This document shows, piece after piece, positions 24,983-34,249 of a DNA stretch of 64,000 nt. The notes beneath the pieces were generated by a model that saw only the letters and a list, made by a program, of their open reading frames with translations, was not told where the DNA came from and did no database searches. Origin of the DNA: Clostridium sp. (GTDB lineage Bacteria > Bacillota > Clostridia > Clostridiales > Clostridiaceae); NCBI RefSeq assembly GCF_029267215.1, contig NZ_JARIDH010000022.1, positions 124,001-188,000 on the forward strand. The letters are read 5' to 3'. Every line of letters begins with the position of its first letter. The stretch's first letter is position 1. Position numbers and translations under genes: made by a program.

Positions 24983-26779
24983 TTAAATTCCATAAAACCT
25001 TTCTTTTTTAAGAACTTTCTCTATTTCATTTTTAAGCTCTAAGGTGAAAACTTCTAAGTTATTTTTAGGCTTTAGTTTTATGAACTTTAAGTTATTATCC
25101 TCATCCTCATCTAAATTAAACTCATCATATTTAGACCTTGGATATAATACTATAACTTTTTGCAGAGGATTAAATGGTGTTTTTTCTTTTATAAGGTCCC
25201 CATTTTTCTTTAAGTTGAATATACTATCACAGCTTGTTCCATAAGCCATAAGCTGTTTTACAATGCCTTTGTCTAAGCTGCTATACCAATCCTCTTTCCA
25301 TATATCTTCCCTATACCTATATTTAAATTCAAATATGATACTTCCTAGGAATATTTCATTTTTGTATATATCAAGTCTTCCATCTGGTCTATTATTTAAA
25401 GCCTTTATAAAAATTGGCTTTTCATTAAAATCTGTTTCACTGCTCTTTCTTGGAATAGGGCTATCATAATAAAATTTAAGGGTTACATCCTCTTTTTTGA
25501 AAGTTACCACAGTATTTTTATTTAAACTTTGTAAAATCTTATTTTTTTCCTTTGTATATATGTCTCCTTGAATATTTTCATACTTTAATTCATCTCTAAG
25601 TATTTTACATATTTTTATATAACACCACATTTCATAAAGATTATCTGTTCTTTTAAACTGGAGAGAGAAGTTTATATTCTCTTTCTCTTTTTTTAATTCC
25701 TCAGAATGAAGTTTTTCATAAACCCTATATAATATGTTATATCTAGAATCTTGAATAAGCACATGGGGAATACTATGACCAAAAGTTCTTCCAACCAAAT
25801 TATACCAATCAGTTGATTTTAATATATTTATGGAACTTCTCATTCTATCTGCCTTTATTCTAAGCTCCTTTATACCTTTTAAAAGCTTTAGTCTTCTTTC
25901 TTCATTTAATTTACTTTTTAAATCCTCTTCATTCCCACTAAAATCACTTAACTTTTCCTTTTCTACCTCTCCAACTCCTCTTGAAAACCTATTTAGTATG
26001 GTCATCATTTCACATACAATCTTTTTTACCCACCTATTTTCTGGTAAATCATATTCTATATTTTTTATTGGTGCTTTCATAAATCCAGGCTTTATTGAAT
26101 TATTTAGATAACTTCTCATTGTAATGTTATCTATTTTTCTAACCTTTTCCTCATTTATAACTCTATAACTATTGCTTATTTTATAATTCGGCCTAACTTT
26201 AAGTTCCATAAGAGCATTCATTATATTTGAAAAATCCTTCTCTATTATAAGAAAAGCATATAAATCTTTAGGAAGCTCTTTTAAAAGTTCTCCATCTATA
26301 AAAGAAAACTTTCTCCTTATAAACTCAAAGCTTATTCCATCAATTTCACTTTCTAATTCTCTCTTTAACTCATTGCTCTCATCAAAAGTTAAATTTTTAC
26401 CTATTACATTAAATAGGGAGTAATAAATTTTTCCCTCTACCTTTACTCTTATTTCATATATTCCTGGTATAAATGGACAAACTCCCTCATTGTAGTAAAG
26501 AGGAAATTCCTCCTTACATGGTTTAATATAAATCTCATTTTTTGATATTCCAATAGAATCCTCTGAAAATGAATCTAAAGGAAATTCATCTAAACAATCT
26601 AAATAAAGTTTTGCATCCTTATTTTCACAGTTAAACTGAATTGTTATTAACCTATTTTCCTCAATTTCTACTAAATCTTTCTTGCTTATATCATTTAGTG
26701 TTTCATAAAAATTCAAAGTTTTTATTTCATTGTTGTATAACTGATGAAAGTTAACCTTAAAATTATAATGTGTATCCAT
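24983..26779 (-). CDS. DUF2357 / McrC-like PD-(D/E)XK nuclease
   Basis: A 598-residue protein. The N-terminal half (~1-340) matches the DUF2357 style of DNA- or partner-binding region. A predicted PD-(D/E)XK nuclease follows, with Asp470 in RPDGRLDIY and Glu484/Lys486 in SIIFEFKYR. It should be the effector nuclease driven by the AAA+ protein encoded just upstream, as McrC is by McrB. It overlaps that gene by 17 nt. Catalytic residues are all present. The target (modified DNA, phage DNA ends or RNA) is not revealed by the sequence. Confidence 0.82.
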   Translation of the reverse strand: MDTHYNFKVNFHQLYNNEIKTLNFYETLNDISKKDLVEIEENRLITIQFNCENKDAKLYLDCLDEFPLDSFSEDSIGISKNEIYIKPCKEEFPLYYNEGVCPFIPGIYEIRVKVEGKIYYSLFNVIGKNLTFDESNELKRELESEIDGISFEFIRRKFSFIDGELLKELPKDLYAFLIIEKDFSNIMNALMELKVRPNYKISNSYRVINEEKVRKIDNITMRSYLNNSIKPGFMKAPIKNIEYDLPENRWVKKIVCEMMTILNRFSRGVGEVEKEKLSDFSGNEEDLKSKLNEERRLKLLKGIKELRIKADRMRSSINILKSTDWYNLVGRTFGHSIPHVLIQDSRYNILYRVYEKLHSEELKKEKENINFSLQFKRTDNLYEMWCYIKICKILRDELKYENIQGDIYTKEKNKILQSLNKNTVVTFKKEDVTLKFYYDSPIPRKSSETDFNEKPIFIKALNNRPDGRLDIYKNEIFLGSIIFEFKYRYREDIWKEDWYSSLDKGIVKQLMAYGTSCDSIFNLKKNGDLIKEKTPFNPLQKVIVLYPRSKYDEFNLDEDEDNNLKFIKLKPKNNLEVFTLELKNEIEKVLKKERFYGI

Positions 26780-28706
26780 ATATCTCTAACTCTCTTGCCT
26801 TATTTAAGATATAAGCTCTTGATACTTCAAAATTTGATACATCTTTAAATTCATCTAAGATTTTAAGAATTTCACTGTGTAAAACTTCTTTGTTATAATA
26901 CTCACCTATAAATTCTCCCCACTGTTCCTTAGTTCCTCTAATCTTTGGTAAAACCCTTTGAGCTAGCTGAATATCAATTCCCTTTTCTCTTGTTATAATT
27001 TTTCCTAAAGGTAAATTCCTTATATAACTATCTATTTGACTTACTATCCTAAAGCCTATACCTACATTTCTATTTAAAACATTCATATTTTTATGAATTT
27101 CAGTTAAAAGTTCTAATTCTCTTTCTGTTAAATCTATACACTCTGATTTTTTTGTCATATTATCATAATCTAAAAATGAAAACTCTTCTAAATTACTTTC
27201 TAAAGGTTCTCCACATTCTAATTTTTTAAGTTCTAAGAAACTTACTTGATTTAAACTTATAACATTTGCTCTATCTAAAACCTTATCTGAAAAATGACAA
27301 GTAGATTCATCTAAATTAACAGTTCCAACAAATAATATGTTATCTCCAATTTTTATATTAGCTTTATACCTATCTGAATTTTTTAATTCCTCTTCTAAAC
27401 TTTTATTATAAAGCTTTAATACTCTATCCTCACCATCTAGCTCTAAGACTGATAAAATCTGTGAAAAATAATGCTCAACCCTTGCTAAATTCATTTCATC
27501 TAAACATACTATATAAAGTTTATCCTTATTTTTCTCTGCTTCAACTAAAGTATCTAAAAAGCCAGAATCTCCTGGTCTATACACTTTATTAATGGTATCA
27601 ACATATCCTAATAAATCACTATCATCAGTCCATGAAGGTCTAACAGGTATGAAATTTAGTCCCTCTTCCTTTAAGCCTAAAGCTTTCCCATAAGCTTGTA
27701 CAATTTTAGACTTTCCAGTTCCACTCATGCCAGATAGTATAACAAGTTTTGATGATTTCATAGAGGTATGAAAATTTATTAAGTCCTCTTCTTTATAAAG
27801 TAGATTCATATTTCTGCATGTCTTAGTAAAGTTATTTATAAATTTCCCTTCATGAGTATTTTCATCTAAAATATATCCTTTATGTTCATAAGAATATCCT
27901 TCTTTTTTCCTATTCTCTTGTAACAAAACCTCTTTTCCACTATTATTCTGAAAAAAGAAATCCTTAAATTCCTCTTTTAAAGCCTCCTCTTCTTTTTTAA
28001 GTACTTCTTGATTATTAGCTAAATCAATTATTTCTAAAAAGGTATTCTCTTCAACAAAAATTATATCCTCACATTTTGGACTTCTAACAAAGCTTTGATA
28101 CCATTTTTCATCCTCTTCAACTACATTAAGCTCATTAAATCCATAGCACACCTTGTCATCTATATATATTTGCCTTTCTATTCCTGTAATAGCTCTTATT
28201 TTCTCCTCATCTTCAAAGAATATTACTGATGGAGCAGAATCCCTGCCCTCTTCTACACCATTCACTCCTTCAATCCACTTATTATTTAGTAATAAATTCT
28301 TAAATTCTTCAAAAGAAACCTTGTTTTTCTTTTTTGAGAATACTGGAACTACTCTGTAAGTATAATCCTCTTTAAAACTCTCTGGCTTCTTAAGAATAAT
28401 TGTCTCCTCCATAAGATAATTTTCTACGTCTTTATGAAATTCATCCTTTTTCATAGGCTTAAACATAACTAGTTTATCTAAAAGAAAGTCTGAAAGTCTC
28501 TCTTCTCTTACTTCACGCTCTTCATCTTCACAATCAAAAAAACCATATTCATACATTCCACTAGAAAAACAAGCAAAACTCTCTTCACATATTTCTCCAT
28601 TATTAAACTTTGAAATTGTCTTAACTCCAAACTGAAGTATTTTTCTGTTATTTAAAAATATATTACTATTTACTTTTCCTAACATGTATATACTAAAATT
28701 CTTCAT
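26763..28706 (-). CDS. McrB-like AAA+ ATPase of a defence operon
   Basis: 647 residues. Residues 1-300 are a diverged N-terminal specificity region with no family I can name. The AAA+ module shows Walker A GMSGTGKS (~326-333), a RPSWTDDSDLLGY motif (~357-369), Walker B YIVCLDEMN (~398-406) and sensor GTVNLDES. True McrB GTPases carry MNxxDR at the last position; here it is VNLDES, so ATP rather than GTP is the likelier fuel. The downstream gene overlaps it and encodes the nuclease; the upstream gene encodes a coiled-coil protein. SD GGAGGGTATT. Confidence 0.85.
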   Translation of the reverse strand: MKNFSIYMLGKVNSNIFLNNRKILQFGVKTISKFNNGEICEESFACFSSGMYEYGFFDCEDEEREVREERLSDFLLDKLVMFKPMKKDEFHKDVENYLMEETIILKKPESFKEDYTYRVVPVFSKKKNKVSFEEFKNLLLNNKWIEGVNGVEEGRDSAPSVIFFEDEEKIRAITGIERQIYIDDKVCYGFNELNVVEEDEKWYQSFVRSPKCEDIIFVEENTFLEIIDLANNQEVLKKEEEALKEEFKDFFFQNNSGKEVLLQENRKKEGYSYEHKGYILDENTHEGKFINNFTKTCRNMNLLYKEEDLINFHTSMKSSKLVILSGMSGTGKSKIVQAYGKALGLKEEGLNFIPVRPSWTDDSDLLGYVDTINKVYRPGDSGFLDTLVEAEKNKDKLYIVCLDEMNLARVEHYFSQILSVLELDGEDRVLKLYNKSLEEELKNSDRYKANIKIGDNILFVGTVNLDESTCHFSDKVLDRANVISLNQVSFLELKKLECGEPLESNLEEFSFLDYDNMTKKSECIDLTERELELLTEIHKNMNVLNRNVGIGFRIVSQIDSYIRNLPLGKIITREKGIDIQLAQRVLPKIRGTKEQWGEFIGEYYNKEVLHSEILKILDEFKDVSNFEVSRAYILNKARELEIYGYTL

Positions 28707-28715
28707 AATACCCTC

Positions 28716-29939
28716 CTACATAACTACATCCATATGATCTTTTAATTCCCCAAAGCTTCTAAACTTATAAACCTTATAATTATTTTCTCTTCTATTTATT
28801 CTACTTTGATCCACTACTTGTAAGTCATATAAAAGTACCCAAACTTCCTCATAGTCATTTAAAAGTTTATCTAAATCCTCTATCTTTTTCACGTCAATTT
28901 TACTAAAATCATAATTTAAACCTTTTATATGAAAATCATCTATTTCTCCTATTATGGCTATTCTTCTCCTTGAAAATCTCTCCATTTCTTTCTCTTTAAG
29001 CTCAATTTCTTTTTTAAGCTCCTTAATCTCATTTTTCAACTTGATTTCTTTATTTTTAAACTTTTGATTTTCGCTTTTTAAAAGAGCATTTTCTTCATTT
29101 CCCTGTCTTTTTTCATTCAAAGCCTTGTCATATCTTTCTTTTAATGAATTATATTGCTCTTTGCCTTTCTCCTCAATTCCATTAAGTTTTTTAAGATTTT
29201 TTTCAAACTTTTTATTTTCTAACTCTAAATCATTTATTTGTTTTTTTAAGTTTTTAATTGAACTCTTATTCTCAAGCAAAGCTACTTTTTTCTCTTCTCT
29301 AAGCTTTCTAATTTCCTCATCTTTTTTTCTATTTTTCTCTTTTAAAATTTCATATTCCTCTTTTAATTTTAAGAGAATTTCATAAGAAACTTCCTCTTTT
29401 ACCTCTTCTATTATTTTACTTTCTTCTATACTTGAAGCTATTTCCTCCTTAGCTTCTCCTTCTTCTAAATTTAATTTTTTATCTTCTAATTTGTTATTAT
29501 CTTTTAAACCATGAACTTTAAAATCATTATTTTCTAGGATATCTACCTTTTTTTCTCCTTCATAAGTTAGTCTTAATGAATTTTTTTCTATTTCATCTAC
29601 AATTAATTCTTTAAGACTTAAATAATTATTTTTTTCAGTGGATATAATAAACTCAATAATTTCTTCATTTGCATTTCCATCATTAAAAATCTTTATTAAC
29701 TCTTCTTCTTTATAATTCTCATTCATTCCATTTAAAGAAGTTAAATCAAAAAAATCCTTAAGACTATTTATATTTGATTTATTCTCCAAGCTTCTTGATA
29801 TAATAACTCTAGGAGGTAAAGTTTTCTTTCTTTTGTTCTTTGGAAATCCATTTATATTTAAATCTACATATCTAATTATTTCTCTTAATCTTTTTTCATC
29901 TACATTTTTAATATACCATTTTAAAATTTTTTCATCCAT
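28716..29939 (-). CDS. Coiled-coil protein, first gene of the AAA+/nuclease operon
   Basis: 407 residues. N-terminal ~120 residues are a helical domain (ILKWYIKNVDEKRLREIIRY; NINSLKDFFDLTSLNGMNEN). A very long Lys/Glu coiled coil spans about 160-325 (EEYEILKEKNRKKDEEIRKL; KNLKKQINDLELENKKFEK). The last ~85 residues form a compact alpha/beta domain (RRIAIIGEIDDFHIKGLNYD; EEVWVLLYDLQVVDQSRINR) resembling a Rossmann-like sensor. I chose ATG at 29939 with GAGAGG upstream; a TTG at 29957 overlaps that SD. It probably recognises the invader or bridges DNA for the AAA+/nuclease pair. Its position recalls the coiled-coil partners in McrBC relatives (CoCoNuT-type). Confidence 0.75.
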   Translation of the reverse strand: MDEKILKWYIKNVDEKRLREIIRYVDLNINGFPKNKRKKTLPPRVIISRSLENKSNINSLKDFFDLTSLNGMNENYKEEELIKIFNDGNANEEIIEFIISTEKNNYLSLKELIVDEIEKNSLRLTYEGEKKVDILENNDFKVHGLKDNNKLEDKKLNLEEGEAKEEIASSIEESKIIEEVKEEVSYEILLKLKEEYEILKEKNRKKDEEIRKLREEKKVALLENKSSIKNLKKQINDLELENKKFEKNLKKLNGIEEKGKEQYNSLKERYDKALNEKRQGNEENALLKSENQKFKNKEIKLKNEIKELKKEIELKEKEMERFSRRRIAIIGEIDDFHIKGLNYDFSKIDVKKIEDLDKLLNDYEEVWVLLYDLQVVDQSRINRRENNYKVYKFRSFGELKDHMDVVM

Positions 29940-30287
29940 TTTACCAAAACCTCTCAATTTTAATTTAATTTATCTATTTAATTATACAAAATCCTAATAT
30001 TTTTTCCAATTTATAACTCAATATAATTAATCAATAATAGAAGTTTTTAAAAAATTTACTAATATATCCTTAATAAATTCATATATTTTTCTCTTCTAAA
30101 GTCACCAGTTTTCTAAATTAAACCCAAAATAATACCCATACTAAAATAAAAAACTTCCATTAATACTATAAAAATTCATTAGCACCAAATTTAACAGGCA
30201 TTTTTATTTATGCTAAATAAAAATATAAATAATCTTTAAATGCTTTCTTAGTAGCATTAGATGTAGTTCTTCTTTGATGAAAATAAA

Positions 30288-30324
30288 AAAGGACTTAAAG
30301 ATAAATAATCTTTAAATCCTTTTT
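30288..30324 (-). terminator. Terminator of the 48-residue gene
   Basis: On the minus strand GGATTTAAAGAT pairs with ATCTTTAAGTCC, then TTTTTTATTTT. The plus side also has TTTTT. It lies 47 nt after the small TM protein gene. The rest of 29940-30370 holds only the promoter region of the defence operon. Confidence 0.78.
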
Positions 30325-30370
30325 CAGTATAAATTCATATAATACCTCTAATTTTTCATGATTACTTCAA

Positions 30371-30517
30371 TTAAAACTCTTCATAGCTTATGTTAAACTC
30401 TTCGCCTTTTTCATCACTAGGAAGATTTTTACTTAAAGATATGTAAACAAGTCCAATTAAAGCTGGTAAAATAAATATTGATAAAGATAATAAAATGGCA
30501 AAATTTAATAAGTTCAT
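30371..30517 (-). CDS. Small single-TM protein, 48 residues
   Basis: A 48-residue peptide: a hydrophobic helix (LNFAILLSLSIFILPALIGL, VYISL) then an acidic tail (KNLPSDEKGEEFNISYEEF). Expected to be membrane inserted with the tail in the cytoplasm. It has an excellent SD (AAAAGGAGG, 8 nt from ATG) and its own terminator. It lies between the AAA+/nuclease operon and CRISPR array 1. Role unknown; it could be a small membrane effector or a regulator, with no support from homology. Confidence 0.72.
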   Translation of the reverse strand: MNLLNFAILLSLSIFILPALIGLVYISLSKNLPSDEKGEEFNISYEEF

Positions 30518-30706
30518 AATAAAAACCTCCTTTTAATATAATGTAAAAATTTAATTATTGCTTATATAAATTCCTTGATTTAATTATATAAGAACTATTT
30601 AAAATCTTATATTTAAAAACATTACACTAAAGTTACAAAAATGAAACATTTATTAAAAAAGATTAACATTAAAATATGAACATATTTTTTGAATTAATCA
30701 AAGTAC

Positions 30707-32175
30707 ATTTAAATACATCCTATGTTAAGGTTCAATCAATTAGTAATAATTTGTCTATAAGAGAAAGTTTTATTTAAATACATCCTATGTTAAGGTTCAA
30801 TTTATGTTCTACATAAACATCAACAAAAAATTTATCTATTTAAATACATCCTATGTTAAGGTTCAATCAAGAGAATTTGCAGACGGCTTACAAAATAAAG
30901 TTTTATTTAAATACATCCTATGTTAAGGTTCAATCTTCTATGTATTTGCTTAATAAACTGCATTTCCCATTTAAATACATCCTATGTTAAGGTTCAATCT
31001 TATATCAAGAGAATCTATTATTTCATTTTTTATTATTTAAATACATCCTATGTTAAGGTTCAATAAAGGTTTCTCGTCCTGCTATTAAATTTAATTCTGA
31101 ATTTAAATACATCCTATGTTAAGGTTCAATTTTTTAAAAATTCTAAAGTTTCTTTTTGCTTTTGTATTTAAATACATCCTATGTTAAGGTTCAATCACTT
31201 GCGGAACAAAAATATTATACAATAGAAAAAATATTTAAATACATCCTATGTTAAGGTTCAATATTAATAGGTACAATTAAATCAACTGGACAGAAATTAT
31301 TTAAATACATCCTATGTTAAGGTTCAATTAACTAAGTTGTCTATTTCCTCATTCAAAGCATCTATTTAAATACATCCTATGTTAAGGTTCAATCGCTTGG
31401 TATTGTTGTTAGCATTCCAGTTGCACAATTTAAATACATCCTATGTTAAGGTTCAATAGGAAGAAATGAAAAAAGAAACACATAAGCTTGGATTTAAATA
31501 CATCCTATGTTAAGGTTCAATATTTAGTGTAATTCTTGTTACTCAAAATGACCGCTATTTAAATACATCCTATGTTAAGGTTCAATCACAATCTAACACT
31601 TTAAAAAATCTTTTAGTCATTCATTTAAATACATCCTATGTTAAGGTTCAATTTTAAAAGAAAAATGGGGACATGGTTCTGCTTACATATTTAAATACAT
31701 CCTATGTTAAGGTTCAATTTGGTTCTTTTCTTTTTGTGACAATGCATCCTTAGAATTTAAATACATCCTATGTTAAGGTTCAATGACTTAAAAAAGAAGA
31801 AGATATATATAGTGCAAAATTTAAATACATCCTATGTTAAGGTTCAATGTTGGTAAAAATGGGCTTAGTATAGCTAGTGTTAAATTTAAATACATCCTAT
31901 GTTAAGGTTCAATCCATATATTTTAAATTTATATCCGAAAATTCTAAAATATTTAAATACATCCTATGTTAAGGTTCAATGTTAGATTGGTTTATAAAAA
32001 TTTTAAATATGGGTTATTTAAATACATCCTATGTTAAGGTTCAATCAAAATTTATACATACGACTTTTTAGAAAAAATACAATTTAAATACATCCTATGT
32101 TAAGGTTCAATATAAATTTTAAGGAGGTGGCAATCATGAAAGATAATTTAAATACATCCTATGTTAAGGTTCAAT
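30707..32175 (-). CRISPR. CRISPR array 1, 23 repeats, type I-B
   Basis: 23 copies of a 30-bp repeat, plus-strand form ATTTAAATACATCC...GTTAAGGTTCAAT, all identical by eye, with 22 spacers of about 34-37 nt. The period is 64-67 bp. The leader is at the right end (32176 upward), so transcription is on the minus strand, where the repeat starts ATTGAACCTTAACAT and ends ATTTAAAT. The 3' AUUUAAAU would form the 8-nt crRNA handle if Cas6 cuts as in other I-B systems. It lies directly downstream of cas2. One spacer (near 32112-32145) contains AAGGAGGTGGCAATCATG, clearly the start region of an invader gene. Confidence 0.98.
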
Positions 32176-32356
32176 GCTTGTAAAATAGCCATTTTTATTT
32201 TCAACTTTTTTATAAGATATTGTTATTTCAATATCTTCAATAATATTTTACCAATGTTTCATTAAAATTTAAAGCATAATATTATATTTCTTCTAATCGC
32301 TGTTATTTCAATAGTTTAAACCTTCTTTTATTTTTTTATCATTGGTAAAATATTAG
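32176..32356 (-). promoter_or_regulatory. Leader and promoter of CRISPR array 1
   Basis: Next to the last repeat is AAAATAGCCATT, shared with the leader of array 2. A minus-strand promoter TTTAAA (32273-32268), 17-nt spacer, TAAAAT (32250-32245) fits a start about 60 nt before the array. Its -10 lies in AATATTTTACCAATG (32242-32256), which recurs inverted as CATTGGTAAAATATT (32340-32354). TGTTATTTCAATA occurs twice (32221, 32301). The inverted repeat and spacing are conserved in leader 2. Confidence 0.75.
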
Positions 32357-32653
32357 TTAGAGTATTAAATTTTCACCATTTACTACTTCTTTAACGCCTA
32401 AAACTTCTTCTCCAAAAACCTTACCATTTAATAATTTAACTATACATATAAAATCTTCATCTTTTTCTATTACTTTATTTAAATCTTTTCGCAAATTAAT
32501 AAGATTAGATGGTGTTATTTCTCCTCTAAAAACTGACTTTTGAAAATGTGATAAATACTTTTTGCAAATTTTAAATACTTTATTTACCCTTTTTTCATTT
32601 ACATCATAAAATAAAAAAGCATAATTATAGTTTATATTATTTTTCCCTTTCAT
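32357..32653 (-). CDS. cas2: CRISPR adaptation endonuclease Cas2
   Basis: A 98-residue ferredoxin-like protein, MKGKNNINYNYAFLFYDVNE at the start, with the conserved first-strand Asp in FYDV, KICKKYLSHFQKSVFRGEIT and VIEKDEDFICIV. Cas2 dimer bridges two Cas1 dimers in spacer integration. I chose ATG at 32653 after GGAGGAAAAT; an ATG 18 nt upstream overlaps the SD. It is the last cas gene, followed by the leader of array 1. Confidence 0.95.
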   Translation of the reverse strand: MKGKNNINYNYAFLFYDVNEKRVNKVFKICKKYLSHFQKSVFRGEITPSNLINLRKDLNKVIEKDEDFICIVKLLNGKVFGEEVLGVKEVVNGENLIL

Positions 32654-32711
32654 ATTTTCCTCCAAGCTCATTATAATCTATAGTCTACAAGTTTATTATA
32701 ACTATACTTTA

Positions 32712-33710
32712 TTAGTAATTATCTTTTAAACTAAATGGCTTAAATTCTTTCCCCTCCATTATGAATTTTATAAGTTTATAGCAATCTAGTTTTATAGCTG
32801 TTTTATAAGTTATTTTCCTCTTAAGTTTTGGATGTACAAATACTGAATCTAACCTTTCTTCAAAAGCTTTTATAAATATTTCTCTTCCCTCTTCATTTAA
32901 AAGACAATAATTAACTTTCTTATCAAAATGTTTTTCAACCTTTAATGTTTTCCTATTTACCAATTCAAAAATAGTCTTATATACTATTACTGGTTTAAAA
33001 ACCTCACTAATATCTAAACTTAATGAAAATCTACCTTCTGAAGGCTCATGCAAAAAACTTATTCTTTGATCTAAGTGAGTTTTATATATAGTTGATATTG
33101 TTTTAGTATATAGAAGAGTATTCCCAAAGGATATCAGAGCATTTATTGGATTATCTGGTGGTCTTTTGCATCTTTTATTCATTATAAATTCCTCTGGTAA
33201 TATAAACTTAAAATCAGAATAAAACCTTTGCCAAAGCTCTCCTTCAACAGCCATTATCTCATTTATATTTTTTGAATTATCTAATCTAGTGTAAAATTCT
33301 TTTTTTATCCAATCTATAGTTACTTTTACTTCTTTTTTATCATGTTTATAGTAATGATATAGAAGTTCATATATATTTTTTCCTATCCCTTCAACTATAT
33401 TTTTAGCTATTTCTATTCTATTTTCATTAAATACTTTAACCTGCTTTATTAATAACTTTCCACTATTATATTTATTTTTAGGATAAAAAGTCCCACTATA
33501 TCCTTCATAATAATTAAAAAAGTGCATAACTATATTATTTTTTCCTATAAAATCTAATAACTTTGTGTTTATGCTTATTTCATTTAGACAATATATTTCA
33601 TTTACTCCTTCTACAGGTATATATATGTTTTTTCCACCTTTTCTAAAACATAGCGAGTTATCTTTTCTTGTAAGTTCACCCATAGAGCTTATATACTTGG
33701 TTTTTGCCAT
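32712..33710 (-). CDS. cas1: CRISPR integrase Cas1 (type I-B)
   Basis: A 332-residue integrase. Catalytic region: Glu156 in MAVEGELWQ, His221 in FLHEPSEG and the acidic site SLDISEVFKP (~231-240), as in Cas1 metal sites. It inserts new spacers at the leader-repeat junction with Cas2; Cas4 trims the prespacers. It starts at ATG after GAGAGGAG and lies 35 nt after cas4. It is full length and intact. Confidence 0.97.
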   Translation of the reverse strand: MAKTKYISSMGELTRKDNSLCFRKGGKNIYIPVEGVNEIYCLNEISINTKLLDFIGKNNIVMHFFNYYEGYSGTFYPKNKYNSGKLLIKQVKVFNENRIEIAKNIVEGIGKNIYELLYHYYKHDKKEVKVTIDWIKKEFYTRLDNSKNINEIMAVEGELWQRFYSDFKFILPEEFIMNKRCKRPPDNPINALISFGNTLLYTKTISTIYKTHLDQRISFLHEPSEGRFSLSLDISEVFKPVIVYKTIFELVNRKTLKVEKHFDKKVNYCLLNEEGREIFIKAFEERLDSVFVHPKLKRKITYKTAIKLDCYKLIKFIMEGKEFKPFSLKDNY

Positions 33711-33745
33711 ATTTTAATACTCCTCTCAAACTTTTATAATCTTCT

Positions 33746-34237
33746 CTAAATATAACAATACTCATAATAAGCACACTTTTTACATTTAGGCTCATTTAAT
33801 AATTTTGGTATATCCTCTTCTAAAATTAACTTTTCAATATCACTAATAACTTCATCTAATTTTTTCTCATTTTCTTCTGTTAATTCAAAGGTTAAAGTTT
33901 TCTTTTTTGTTTTATTTTTTTCTATAAACTCTAACTTTCCTTTTCTCTCAATCCCTTTATTTTTTAAAACTTTAAGATAGTATAATAACTGCCACTTTGA
34001 AGCCTCTACATCAGCATCAGACTTCTTAACTTCTGTAAGATATTCTTTTGTAAGCTTATCAATCTTTATATTTTCAATTTCTATTTCTGTATTATCCCCT
34101 TTGTTTCTCTCTTCATGAAGTGCTTTACCCATGCTAACATTTTCACTATTATCCTCCAAATTTAATCTGTTTCCATGAAAATAACATTGCCTTTTACAAT
34201 GAAAATAATAATTTATAAGTGTTCCATTTGCTTTCAA
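33746..34237 (-). CDS. cas4: CRISPR exonuclease Cas4
   Basis: About 163 residues. N-terminal HCKRQCYFHGN supplies cluster Cys; the C-terminus PKCKKCAYYEYC supplies the other three, forming a 4Fe-4S site. The RecB-like core has TEVKKS and EASKWQLLYYL. Cas4 trims prespacers and checks the PAM. Start: TTG at 34237, 5 nt after AGAGGTGA; a GTG at 34246 is inside that SD. It begins 12 nt after the cas3 stop. Confidence 0.94.
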   Translation of the reverse strand: MKANGTLINYYFHCKRQCYFHGNRLNLEDNSENVSMGKALHEERNKGDNTEIEIENIKIDKLTKEYLTEVKKSDADVEASKWQLLYYLKVLKNKGIERKGKLEFIEKNKTKKKTLTFELTEENEKKLDEVISDIEKLILEEDIPKLLNEPKCKKCAYYEYCYI

Positions 34238-34249
34238 AATTCTCACCTC

